The notes: a model not told the origin generated them from the sequence alone. A stretch of 5,692 bases of DNA from Synechococcaceae cyanobacterium (GCA_947460085.1 CANHGA010000143.1:1-5692), one strand, 5' to 3'; shown: positions 1 through 5,153, numbered from the stretch's first letter. Numbers and translations are program-made.

Positions 1-303
1 GAGAAAAAAGCCCGTGCTCTCCAGCACGAAATCCACACCGATGTCGCCCCAGTTGAGGTTGTTGGGATCGCGCTCGGCGCTGATGCGGATGCGGTTGCCG
101 TTCACCACGAGCTGGCCGTTCTCGATCCGCACGTCACCGCTGAAGCGGCCATGGGTGGAATCGTGGCGAAGCATGTAGCTGATGTAGTCAACGTCGATGA
201 GATCGTTGATGCCCACCACCTCCACATCACCGAGGGTGCAGGCGCGGCGGAAGGCAAGCCGGCCGATGCGACCAAAACCGTTGATGCCGATGCGAATGGC
301 CAT
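1..303 (-). CDS. gap: Glyceraldehyde-3-phosphate dehydrogenase, GapA/Gap1-like, N-terminal 101 codons (3' end outside the window)
   Basis: Cytosolic enzyme that oxidises and phosphorylates glyceraldehyde-3-phosphate to 1,3-bisphosphoglycerate. The visible part is the N-terminal Rossmann NAD(P)-binding half. The dinucleotide motif GINGFGRIGR is at residues 6-15, followed by VVGINDLID (29-37) with the acidic residue after the second strand, then DSTHGRF (48-54), AERDPNNL (78-85) and the strand VDFVLESTGFF (90-100). The catalytic Cys and the residues that best predict NAD/NADP preference lie beyond the edge. The wording (DYISYMLRHDSTHGRF, AERDPNNLNW) is much closer to E. coli GapA and the cyanobacterial Gap1 class than to the photosynthetic Gap2, which reads DPRTNAHLLRYDS in this region. 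That suggests a glycolytic role, but this is inference from a partial protein. The start is the ATG at 303-301, directly before MAIRIGINGFG, as expected for the family, which is about 335 residues long. No clear ribosome-binding site precedes it. It lies 96 bases downstream of the unknown 142-residue gene on the same strand. Confidence 0.95.
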   Translation of the reverse strand, partial: MAIRIGINGFGRIGRLAFRRACTLGDVEVVGINDLIDVDYISYMLRHDSTHGRFSGDVRIENGQLVVNGNRIRISAERDPNNLNWGDIGVDFVLESTGFFL

Positions 304-399
304 GGATACTGGATTGTTGGAGGTCAGGATAGGGGTTGTCCTTCCGCCCGACGTCAGGCAGCGTCGTCGTCAAGGACCGTCGTGCTCAAGCACGGGGTC
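304..399 (-). promoter_or_regulatory. Structured spacer between the 142-aa gene and gap (two inverted repeats)
   Basis: This 96-base spacer would form the gap leader, the 3' untranslated end of the upstream gene, or both. A perfect 6-bp inverted repeat, CGTGCT/AGCACG with a 2-base centre, lies at 381-394, six bases after the upstream stop codon. A second pair, GTCCTT (338-343) and AAGGAC (372-377), encloses an inner CGACG (349-353) / CGTCG (365-369) pair, so a two-part hairpin is possible. Neither stem is followed by a T-run on the minus strand, so neither looks like a classic intrinsic terminator. I see no convincing -35/-10 pair for gap. Whether these stems act in RNA or are chance is unknown. 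Confidence 0.3.
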
Positions 400-828
400 T
401 CAATCACCCTCGTCTTCAAGCAGCAATTGCTGGAAGGCCGTGTAGAGCTCCCCATGCTCCTGGGCGGTGCGGGGATCGGGTTTGCCCAGGCTGGTTTGTT
501 TTTGTTGGCCGCGCTTTTGCTGGCCCCGCTGTTGCTGGGCCGGATTCCCTCCAGGCTGATCACCAGGCCTTGGGGGCTGTTGGAGGGGCTTTTGGCGGCT
601 TTCAGCCTCCTTGAGCCGCGCCATCAAATGGGGGGGCACGGTGCCATCCGGGCTGACGAGCATCAACTCCCGAAACAGGGCTTGGGGATCGTCCTCGATC
701 TCCACCCGGTGGCGCCGTTCACTGGCTTTGGGCTGGGATTTGGCTACGGGGGAGGGGCTGGCCAGGGGTTGGGGCAGGGTCCGGCCCAGCTCCTGGAGGC
801 GCTCAAGACTGCGGGCGTCAAAGCTCAT
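400..828 (-). CDS. Conserved hypothetical protein, 142 aa, with Gln/Lys/Arg-rich low-complexity segment
   Basis: I do not recognise a functional family; from memory, proteins of this style occur as conserved hypotheticals in marine Synechococcus. The N-terminus (MSFDARSLERLQELG, residues 1-15) can form an amphipathic helix. Residues 42-75 (VEIEDDPQALFRELM, then VSPDGTVPPHLMARLKE) look like the most structured block and are the best place to seek homology. Residues 76-117 are disordered in appearance: Pro/Gln-rich, then a repeated (R/K)GQQK pattern around 98-111 with strong positive charge. The C-terminus (EHGELYTAFQQLLLEDE, 124-140) is another probable helix. There is no signal peptide, membrane segment or catalytic motif, so it is probably cytosolic, perhaps a nucleic-acid or protein adaptor (guess only). 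The start is supported by a GAGGGG Shine-Dalgarno-like run 8 bases before the ATG that overlaps the stop codon of the pentapeptide gene. The 12-base gap to that gene argues for co-transcription and translational coupling. Confidence 0.8.
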   Translation of the reverse strand: MSFDARSLERLQELGRTLPQPLASPSPVAKSQPKASERRHRVEIEDDPQALFRELMLVSPDGTVPPHLMARLKEAESRQKPLQQPPRPGDQPGGNPAQQQRGQQKRGQQKQTSLGKPDPRTAQEHGELYTAFQQLLLEDEGD

Positions 829-840
829 GCTGGTGTCCCC

Positions 841-1359
841 TCAGCTGCAACCGAGGGTGGCCCGGGTGGCTCGCCCCGTGACGGGGTTGGTGCCAGTGGC
901 CGTCGCGCAGAGGGTCTTGAGGGCATCAGCCCGCAACGGCACGTTGGTGAAATCGGCGCCCTCGATGGCCACGTTTCTGAATTTGGTGTTGAAGGCGAAG
1001 GCGTCTTCCAACACGGCGTTGGTGAGGTTGGTGCCCTCAAATACCGCTGAATCCAGGGTGGCTTCGCGCAGGTTGGTGTTGCTCATGTCGGCGTCCTGCA
1101 ATTTGGCGCCAAACAGGCTTGCCCCTTGGAGATCGGAGCCGGCGAAGGTGGCGTCGCGCAGATTGGTGAGATTGAAGGTTGCCCCCCGCAGCTCCTGGCC
1201 GCTGAAGTCGGCACCGATCAGCACTTGCTTGGCCACATCCATGGCCGCAGCCGCTGGCTGGGGTGACCACCAGAGGACCAGTACGGCCGCCAAGGCCAGC
1301 AGCGGGCGGTGCCACCAACTGGGGACAGCAAACCGTGGGGACCTCGGCTGGTGATGCAT
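841..1359 (-). CDS. Exported pentapeptide-repeat protein (probable thylakoid-lumen or periplasmic), 172 aa
   Basis: Residues 1-39 form a signal peptide: basic/His start, hydrophobic core LLALAAVLVLW (20-30), then SPQPAAAA with an Ala-X-Ala type cleavage site near residue 39. After that come about 19 consecutive pentapeptides, residues 50-144, of the A(D/N/T)(L/F)XX type (ADFSG, ATFNL, ASLFG, ADMSN, TNLRE, ADFTN). They should fold into a right-handed quadrilateral beta helix of nearly five coils. The C-terminal tail carries two cysteines, Cys151 and Cys171, in a frame LC..A.GTNP.TG..TR..LGC. From memory this tail is typical of cyanobacterial and chloroplast lumenal pentapeptide proteins and could form a disulfide outside the cytosol. 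The molecular role of these proteins is mostly unknown, so none is assigned. The gene is first in the minus-strand pair or trio and diverges from the yraN-like gene. The ATG at 1359 is chosen because it gives a complete signal peptide; no Shine-Dalgarno sequence is evident. Confidence 0.88.
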   Translation of the reverse strand: MHHQPRSPRFAVPSWWHRPLLALAAVLVLWWSPQPAAAAMDVAKQVLIGADFSGQELRGATFNLTNLRDATFAGSDLQGASLFGAKLQDADMSNTNLREATLDSAVFEGTNLTNAVLEDAFAFNTKFRNVAIEGADFTNVPLRADALKTLCATATGTNPVTGRATRATLGCS

Positions 1360-1432
1360 GGCTGGGTTCTTGCTGGAGCAAGCCTAGGAATGGAACACCT
1401 GGGGCACTGGTGTGGGGCCTGCGCGTTTTGCC
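1360..1432. promoter_or_regulatory. Divergent intergenic region with a 14-bp hyphenated dyad
   Basis: This 73-base region must hold the start signals for both the leftward pentapeptide gene and the rightward yraN-like gene. The only clear structure is the dyad CTTGCT-GG-AGCAAG at 1369-1382, ten bases upstream of the pentapeptide start codon, adjoining the palindrome CCTAGG (1384-1389). A dyad here could be an operator or chance. I could not identify a convincing -35/-10 pair on either strand, and the sequence does not match the cyanobacterial LexA or NtcA consensus sites. Confidence 0.3.
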
Positions 1433-1849
1433 ATGGGCTCCCCTGGCGTATGTCCCAAATCCCAACGCTCCAAAGCCCAGCGCCGCAGCACGACCCTGCA
1501 GGGAGCCTGGGCGGAGCAGCGGGCCCTGCGGCTCCTGCAGCAACGGGGTTGGCAACTGGTGGTTCGCAATTGGCGCTGCCGGTGGGGCGAAATCGATCTG
1601 CTGGTCGAGAAACCTGGCCGGCTGTTGCTGGTCGAAGTGAAGGGCCGGCGCCGCTGCGGCCCCGATGGCTGGGGCGTGGGTGCCGTGCATCGCCGTAAGC
1701 GAAACCGGCTCGAGCAGGCTTGGTGCTGCTGGTTGGCCGATCACCCCCAATGGCAGGGCTGTTCACTCCAGGTCGTGGTTGCCCTGGTACCGCTGGCTCC
1801 TGCCCTTCAACCGGTGCGCTGGATTTTTTTAACAACTGGATTTGGTTGA
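1433..1849 (+). CDS. yraN: YraN / UPF0102 family protein (restriction-endonuclease-like fold), 138 aa
   Basis: This is a small cytosolic protein of the UPF0102 family, whose fold is that of PD-(D/E)XK nucleases. The family is widespread and its biological role is not well settled; a link to DNA processing or Holliday-junction-like substrates is inferred from the fold. Visible motifs run in family order: the helix with GAWAEQRALRLLQQRGW (24-40), RNWRCRWGEIDLLV (45-58) with Glu53 and Asp55, then LLLVEVKGRR (64-73) with Glu68 and Lys70, giving the D...ExK active-site pattern intact. A basic stretch HRRKRNRLEQA (86-96) follows, as in relatives. The ATG at 1433 is preferred; a GTG at 1412 would add seven residues, and neither has a good Shine-Dalgarno sequence. 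The first ~20 residues are basic and poorly conserved. The last nine residues (from Trp130) are encoded by the first 17-bp tandem repeat units, so the C-terminus may be a recent product of repeat expansion. Confidence 0.87.
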   Translation: MGSPGVCPKSQRSKAQRRSTTLQGAWAEQRALRLLQQRGWQLVVRNWRCRWGEIDLLVEKPGRLLLVEVKGRRRCGPDGWGVGAVHRRKRNRLEQAWCCWLADHPQWQGCSLQVVVALVPLAPALQPVRWIFLTTGFG

Positions 1850-1886
1850 CAGCCGGATTTGGCTAACATCTGGATTGGGTTAACAG
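1819..1886 (+). repeat. Four imperfect 17-bp tandem repeats, consensus CTGGATTTGGTTAACAG
   Basis: Units are 1819-1835, 1836-1852, 1853-1869 and 1870-1886 with no gaps between them. Against the consensus they show 3, 1, 3 and 1 mismatches respectively, so the middle and last copies are nearly identical while the first carries a T7 run. The array starts inside the yraN-like gene, contains its stop codon (1847-1849, in unit 2) and ends 28 bases before the rsmA start. It is clearly more AT-rich than its surroundings. Each unit contains TT(A/G)ACA or CTAACA, and unit 2 has a perfect TTGACA, but no -10 hexamer lies at 16-19 bases from it. Possible readings are a multi-site protein-binding array, a slippage-derived minisatellite, or an RNA feature in the yraN-rsmA transcript. 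Confidence 0.85.
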
Positions 1887-1914
1887 GCAATCTGGAGAGA
1901 TCCCTGGCCCGCCC

Positions 1915-2736
1915 ATGAGCTTTGCTGCCCACCGCGCCCGCAAGCGCTTCGGCCAACACTGGTTGGTGGACCAGGGGGTTCTGCATCGGATCGTGGCGGC
2001 GGCCGACCTGACCGCCGGCGATCGGATCCTGGAGGTGGGGCCGGGCCGGGGGGCCCTCACCGAGCGGCTCCTCGACAGTCCGGCCGAGTCGGTGGCGGCC
2101 GTGGAGCTCGATCGCGACCTGGTGCTCGGGCTTCAGGAACGTTTCGGCCCCAACCCGAAGTTCCAGCTCACCGCCGGTGATGCCCTGGCGGTGGCGTTGC
2201 CGGAGGCCACCAAGGTGGTTGCCAATATCCCTTACAACATCACGGGCCCATTGCTGGAGCGCTTGGTGGGTCGGTTGGATCGGCCCGTGGCCGTTCCCTA
2301 CCAGCGCCTGGTGTTGTTGGTGCAACAGGAGGTGGGCCAGCGGATCCGCTGCCTGCCGGGCACCAGCAGCTACTCGGCCCTCAGCGTGCGGATGCAGCTC
2401 CTGGGGCACTGCCAATCGGTGTGTCCGGTGCCGCCGCGCTGCTTTCAGCCGCCGCCCAAGGTGATGTCGGAAGTGATTGCGATTGATCCCTTCCCCGTGG
2501 AGCAGCGGCTGGATCCGGCCCTGGCCCGCCGGGTGGAACAGCTGCTGAAGCGCTGTTTTGCGGCCCGTCGCAAGATGCTGCGCAACAGCCTGGCGGGCCT
2601 GTTGGAGAGCGATGCCCTTGAGGCCCTGGCGCTGGAGGTGGGCATCAGCTTGCAACAGCGGCCCCAGGAGGTTGCCCCTTTGCAGTGGGTGGCCCTGGCG
2701 GCCGGCTTGAATCAACCAACCCCGGCCCGGCCCTAG
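1915..2736 (+). CDS. rsmA: 16S rRNA (adenine1518-N6/adenine1519-N6)-dimethyltransferase
   Basis: RsmA (KsgA) dimethylates two adjacent adenines in the loop of helix 45 of 16S rRNA, using S-adenosylmethionine, as a late quality step in 30S assembly. Motifs are complete: N-terminal RKRFGQHWLVD (9-19), SAM-binding motif I EVGPGRGALT (40-49), acidic residue Glu64 in VELD, motif with Asp89 in GDAL, catalytic NIPYNIT (104-110), VQQEVGQR (136-143) and the QPPPKV signature (178-183). The C-terminal helical domain, rich in Arg/Leu (about 195-262), is present. At 273 residues it has normal family length. His15 in FGQHW, where E. coli has Asn, is the usual cyanobacterial form. The ATG at 1915 starts just before the conserved N-terminal motif. 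A GGAGAG run at 1894-1899 is 15 bases upstream, rather far for a Shine-Dalgarno sequence. It lies 65 bases after the yraN-like gene and 10 bases before ispE. Confidence 0.97.
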   Translation: MSFAAHRARKRFGQHWLVDQGVLHRIVAAADLTAGDRILEVGPGRGALTERLLDSPAESVAAVELDRDLVLGLQERFGPNPKFQLTAGDALAVALPEATKVVANIPYNITGPLLERLVGRLDRPVAVPYQRLVLLVQQEVGQRIRCLPGTSSYSALSVRMQLLGHCQSVCPVPPRCFQPPPKVMSEVIAIDPFPVEQRLDPALARRVEQLLKRCFAARRKMLRNSLAGLLESDALEALALEVGISLQQRPQEVAPLQWVALAAGLNQPTPARP

Positions 2737-2746
2737 CGGCGTTGTG

Positions 2747-3688
2747 ATGGCAGATCTGAAGGTATCGGCACCCGCCAAAATTAATTTGCACCTCGAGGTG
2801 CTGGGGTTGCGTCCCGACGGCTTCCATGAACTGGCGATGGTGATGCAAACCATCGACCTGGCCGACACCTTGGTGTTGCAGACCACGGCCGACGCCGCCA
2901 TTCGCCTCAGCACCAATCGGGCCGACCTTCCCACCGATGGCAGCAATTTGATTGTCCAGGCGGCCGAGATGTTGCGCTCCCGTTCCGGCTTCCCCGAGCT
3001 GGGGGCCCACATCCAGCTGGAGAAGCGCATCCCCATTGGGGCGGGCCTGGCAGGGGGTTCCAGCAATGGGGCGGCAGCCCTGGTGGGGCTCAATGCCCTC
3101 TGGGGACTGGGATTTTCAGCCCCTGAACTGGGGCTGATGGCGGCCCAGCTCGGCTCCGACATGCCCTTTTGCCTCGATGGGGGGACCCAGCTTTGTTTTG
3201 GCCGCGGAGAGCAGCTTGAGCCCGTTGATCCGCCAGCCGGCCCAGCCTTGGCGGTGCTGTTGATCAAGCATCCCGCCTCCCACGTGAGTACCCCCTGGGC
3301 CTATGGGCGCTGCAAGGCGATGCGGGCCGATTTTTATCTGGATCAAGAGGAGGATTTTGAGCAACGGCGCAACGCCCTCCGCACGGGCCCGTTGCTCCAG
3401 GCGCTCGCCGGCGGCGTTGACGTTCCGCCCTTGCGCAACGACCTGCAGTTGGTGGTTGAGCCTGAGGTGGATAGCGTTCAGCAGGGCCTTGCCCTGTTGC
3501 GCCAGCTGGATGGCCCCACCACCCCCCTGGCTGTGGCCATGAGTGGCTCGGGTCCCAGTTCCTTTGCTCTCTTCGATTCATTGCCCCGGGCCCGGGCAGC
3601 CCAGCAGCAGCTCGAAACCCAACTGATCGATGGGGGGTTTGAGGCCTGGAGCTGTGGCTTTGTCCCTAAAGGTGTCAGCCTGGATTGA
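2747..3688 (+). CDS. ispE: 4-diphosphocytidyl-2-C-methyl-D-erythritol kinase
   Basis: IspE is the GHMP kinase that uses ATP to phosphorylate the 2-hydroxyl of CDP-methylerythritol in the MEP pathway, which feeds carotenoids, the chlorophyll phytyl tail and quinones in cyanobacteria. Visible signatures are PAKINLHLEVLG (9-20) with catalytic Lys11, RPDGFHEL (22-29), the glycine-rich ATP loop PIGAGLAGGSSNGAAAL (96-112), GSDMPF (136-141) with the catalytic Asp138, LRNDLQ (229-234) and the third GHMP motif SGSGPSSFALF (266-276). The length, 313 residues, is normal for the cyanobacterial enzyme. The ATG at 2747 is chosen; a GTG directly before it at 2744 would add one residue. No good Shine-Dalgarno sequence is visible, so translation may be coupled to rsmA, whose stop is 10 bases upstream. 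Its own stop TGA overlaps the ATG of the next gene by one base (TGATG). Confidence 0.97.
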   Translation: MADLKVSAPAKINLHLEVLGLRPDGFHELAMVMQTIDLADTLVLQTTADAAIRLSTNRADLPTDGSNLIVQAAEMLRSRSGFPELGAHIQLEKRIPIGAGLAGGSSNGAAALVGLNALWGLGFSAPELGLMAAQLGSDMPFCLDGGTQLCFGRGEQLEPVDPPAGPALAVLLIKHPASHVSTPWAYGRCKAMRADFYLDQEEDFEQRRNALRTGPLLQALAGGVDVPPLRNDLQLVVEPEVDSVQQGLALLRQLDGPTTPLAVAMSGSGPSSFALFDSLPRARAAQQQLETQLIDGGFEAWSCGFVPKGVSLD

Positions 3689-4029
3689 TGGATCAGTCGA
3701 CGCCCCAACCTGCTGCAGAGCCCGATCAGGTGGCCCCTGAAGAGGCCCCCAAGCCCCGCAAGGGGCCCTTGAGCTTTCTTTCCGGCTCGCTCACGGCCGT
3801 GCTGCTCGGATGGCTTTGTTTGGGCCTGAGCCAAAAAGTGGTGACCCACTACGCCCTGCATCCACCCAATTACAGCTCGGCCATTGCCCAAAGCATCGCC
3901 ACGGCCATGAAGACCCTGGTTGTGGGCATGTCTTTTTTGGCCACGTTCAGTTTTGGCTTCATTGGCTTGGGGCTGTTTTTGGTGTTTATCCGCAGTCTTT
4001 TGCCCAACGCCGCCAAGGAAACGGCCTAA
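3688..4029 (+). CDS. DUF3082 family two-helix membrane protein, 113 aa
   Basis: This is a cyanobacteria-specific membrane protein of unknown function. The first 26 residues are hydrophilic, rich in Pro, Glu and Ala, ending in the basic PKPRKG that probably stays in the cytosol. Two membrane segments follow: about 30-47 (FLSGSLTAVLLGWLCLGL) and about 76-101 (from TLVVGMSFLATFSFGF). They are separated by a short polar loop HYALHPPNYSSAIAQSIATAM. The loop and the TLVVGMSFLATFSFG block are the parts I recognise as DUF3082. The ATG at 3688 shares its A with the ispE stop codon, which supports both this start and translational coupling; a TTG one codon upstream is unlikely. Location in the plasma or thylakoid membrane is inferred. 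The tight link to ispE is a positional clue only and does not prove a role in isoprenoid metabolism. Confidence 0.88.
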   Translation: MDQSTPQPAAEPDQVAPEEAPKPRKGPLSFLSGSLTAVLLGWLCLGLSQKVVTHYALHPPNYSSAIAQSIATAMKTLVVGMSFLATFSFGFIGLGLFLVFIRSLLPNAAKETA

Positions 4030-4038
4030 TTTCAGCCC

Positions 4039-4134
4039 ATGACTCCCCACGACTTGGGCTTGCTGGTGACCCTGCTTTTGCCAGGGATGCTGCTCTCGGT
4101 ACTGCTGCTCTCGACCTTCGCTGCCGGAGGCTGA
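4039..4134 (+). CDS. Possible 31-aa single-helix membrane peptide between the DUF3082 gene and pdhB
   Basis: A short reading frame starts at an ATG nine bases after the upstream stop and ends at TGA, 34 bases before pdhB. The product begins MTPHDLG, followed by a nearly unbroken hydrophobic stretch, LLVTLLLPGMLLSVLLLSTF (residues 8-27), and ends AAGG. That is one membrane-spanning helix with a central Pro-Gly kink and almost no soluble part. The layout is like the tiny single-helix subunits of cyanobacterial photosystems and cytochrome b6f, but I could not match it to PetL, PetN, PsaM, PsbM, Psb30 or others I can recall. There is no Shine-Dalgarno sequence, as for several neighbours. Support for a real gene is the fit into the gene string and the strongly biased composition; a chance frame remains possible. 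Confidence 0.5.
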   Translation: MTPHDLGLLVTLLLPGMLLSVLLLSTFAAGG

Positions 4135-4139
4135 GATAG

Positions 4140-4166
4140 GTTGGCGCCCATACGGTGCACGCCAAC
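4140..4166 (+). promoter_or_regulatory. Hairpin directly before the pdhB GTG start
   Basis: A perfect 7-bp inverted repeat, GTTGGCG (4140-4146) and CGCCAAC (4160-4166), has a 13-base loop and ends two bases before the GTG start codon. A competing shorter stem, GCGCC (4144-4148) with GGTGC (4154-4158, one G-U pair), overlaps the first, so two alternative folds exist. It fills nearly the whole 34-base spacer where a ribosome-binding site would lie, and no Shine-Dalgarno sequence is present. There is no T-run after it, so it is not an intrinsic terminator. A translational control element or a dyad for a DNA-binding protein are both possible. Confidence 0.35.
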
Positions 4167-4168
4167 AC

Positions 4169-5152
4169 GTGGCAGAGACGCTGCTGTTTAACGCCCTTCG
4201 CGAAGCCATCGACGAAGAGATGGCTCGAGATCCCCACGTTTGCGTGATGGGGGAGGACGTCGGCCAGTACGGCGGTTCCTACAAGGTGACCAAGGACCTC
4301 TACGAGAAATACGGCGAGCTGCGGGTACTTGACACCCCCATCGCTGAGAACGCCTTCACGGGCATGGCTGTGGGTGCGGCGATGACGGGCCTGAGGCCGA
4401 TCGTGGAGGGCATGAACATGGGCTTTCTCCTGCTCGCCTTCAACCAGATCTCCAACAACATGGGAATGTTGCGCTACACCAGTGGCGGCAATTACACGAT
4501 TCCCACCGTTGTGCGCGGTCCCGGTGGGGTTGGCCGCCAGCTGGGCGCAGAACACAGCCAGAGGCTTGAGGCCTATTTCCACGCCGTGCCAGGCATCAAA
4601 ATCGTGGCGGTCAGTACCCCCACCAATGCCAAAGGCCTGATGAAGGCCGCCATTCGGGATAACAACCCGGTGCTCTTTTTTGAGCACGTCTTGCTATACA
4701 ACCTTTCGGAAGATATTCCTGAGGGAGATTACATCTGTGCCCTCGACCAAGCTGAAGTGGTGCGCGAAGGCAAGGATGTGACCATCCTCACCTACTCACG
4801 CATGCGTCACCATTGTCTGAAGGCTGTCGAGCAGCTCGAAAGTGATGGCGTGGATGTGGAGTTGATCGATTTGATCAGCCTCAAGCCCTTTGATATGGCC
4901 ACGATCGCCAAATCGATTCGTAAAACCCACAAGGTGATTGTGGTGGAGGAATGCATGAAGACCGGAGGAATCGGGGCTGAGCTGATTGCCCTGATTACGG
5001 AGCACTGCTTCGACGACCTCGATGCTCGCCCCATCCGCCTCTCCTCCCAGGACATCCCCACCCCTTACAACGGTTCCCTGGAAAACTTGACGATCATTCA
5101 GCCCCACCAGATCGTCACGGCAGCCCACCAGCTCAAAGCGGGTCAGATCTGA
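4169..5152 (+). CDS. pdhB: Pyruvate dehydrogenase E1 component, beta subunit
   Basis: This is the beta half of the heterotetrameric, thiamine-diphosphate-dependent E1, which decarboxylates pyruvate and passes the acetyl group to lipoyl-E2 for acetyl-CoA synthesis. The alpha subunit is not in this window. Seen motifs are CVMGEDVGQYGGSYKV (25-40), the cofactor-binding RVLDTPIAE (52-60) with Glu60, GLRPIVEGMNMGF (74-86), GPGGVGRQLGAEHSQ (117-131) with the conserved His129, PVLFFEHVLLYN (167-178), and the C-terminal transketolase domain with DLISLKPFD (234-242), VIVVEECMKTGG (256-267) and QDIPTPYNG (294-302). The length, 327 residues, is typical. The GTG at 4169 is chosen because MAETLLFNALREA matches the usual cyanobacterial N-terminus and no ATG or GTG precedes it in frame in the spacer. 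No Shine-Dalgarno sequence is present. secD begins one base after its stop. Confidence 0.97.
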   Translation: MAETLLFNALREAIDEEMARDPHVCVMGEDVGQYGGSYKVTKDLYEKYGELRVLDTPIAENAFTGMAVGAAMTGLRPIVEGMNMGFLLLAFNQISNNMGMLRYTSGGNYTIPTVVRGPGGVGRQLGAEHSQRLEAYFHAVPGIKIVAVSTPTNAKGLMKAAIRDNNPVLFFEHVLLYNLSEDIPEGDYICALDQAEVVREGKDVTILTYSRMRHHCLKAVEQLESDGVDVELIDLISLKPFDMATIAKSIRKTHKVIVVEECMKTGGIGAELIALITEHCFDDLDARPIRLSSQDIPTPYNGSLENLTIIQPHQIVTAAHQLKAGQI

Positions 5153-5153
5153 C

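Noticed and set aside
381..394. Intrinsic terminator for the 142-aa gene
   Set aside because: The 6-bp stem has a 2-base centre and no T-run on the minus strand, so it was kept only as an inverted repeat.
151..1050. A 299-codon plus-strand frame antisense to gap, the 142-aa gene and the pentapeptide gene
   Set aside because: It runs across three recognisable minus-strand genes and a spacer, has Gly/His/Ala-rich content typical of an antisense frame in GC-rich DNA, and its repeated look near the end is the mirror image of the pentapeptide periodicity.
1412..1432. GTG at 1412 as the start of the yraN-like gene
   Set aside because: It adds seven residues without family support, and the ATG at 1433 is sufficient. 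It would also use up part of the short divergent promoter region.
1819..1835. Intrinsic terminator for the yraN-like gene using the T7 run at 1824-1830
   Set aside because: No stable GC hairpin directly precedes the T-run, and the run lies inside the coding sequence before the stop codon.
1846..1874. Promoter based on the perfect TTGACA at 1846-1851
   Set aside because: No acceptable -10 hexamer lies 16-19 bases downstream; TAACAT at 1864 is only 12 bases away. The TTGACA is explained as one variant of the 17-bp repeat unit.
1807..3267. A 486-codon minus-strand frame antisense to rsmA and ispE
   Set aside because: Both rsmA and ispE on the plus strand have all catalytic motifs. The antisense frame has no recognisable domain and is His/Gln/Arg/Pro-rich, as expected from reverse reading of GC-rich codons.
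3478..4687. Two long minus-strand frames (3478-4209 and 3986-4687) antisense to ispE, DUF3082 and pdhB
   Set aside because: They overlap well-supported genes and show no domain, signal or start-site support.
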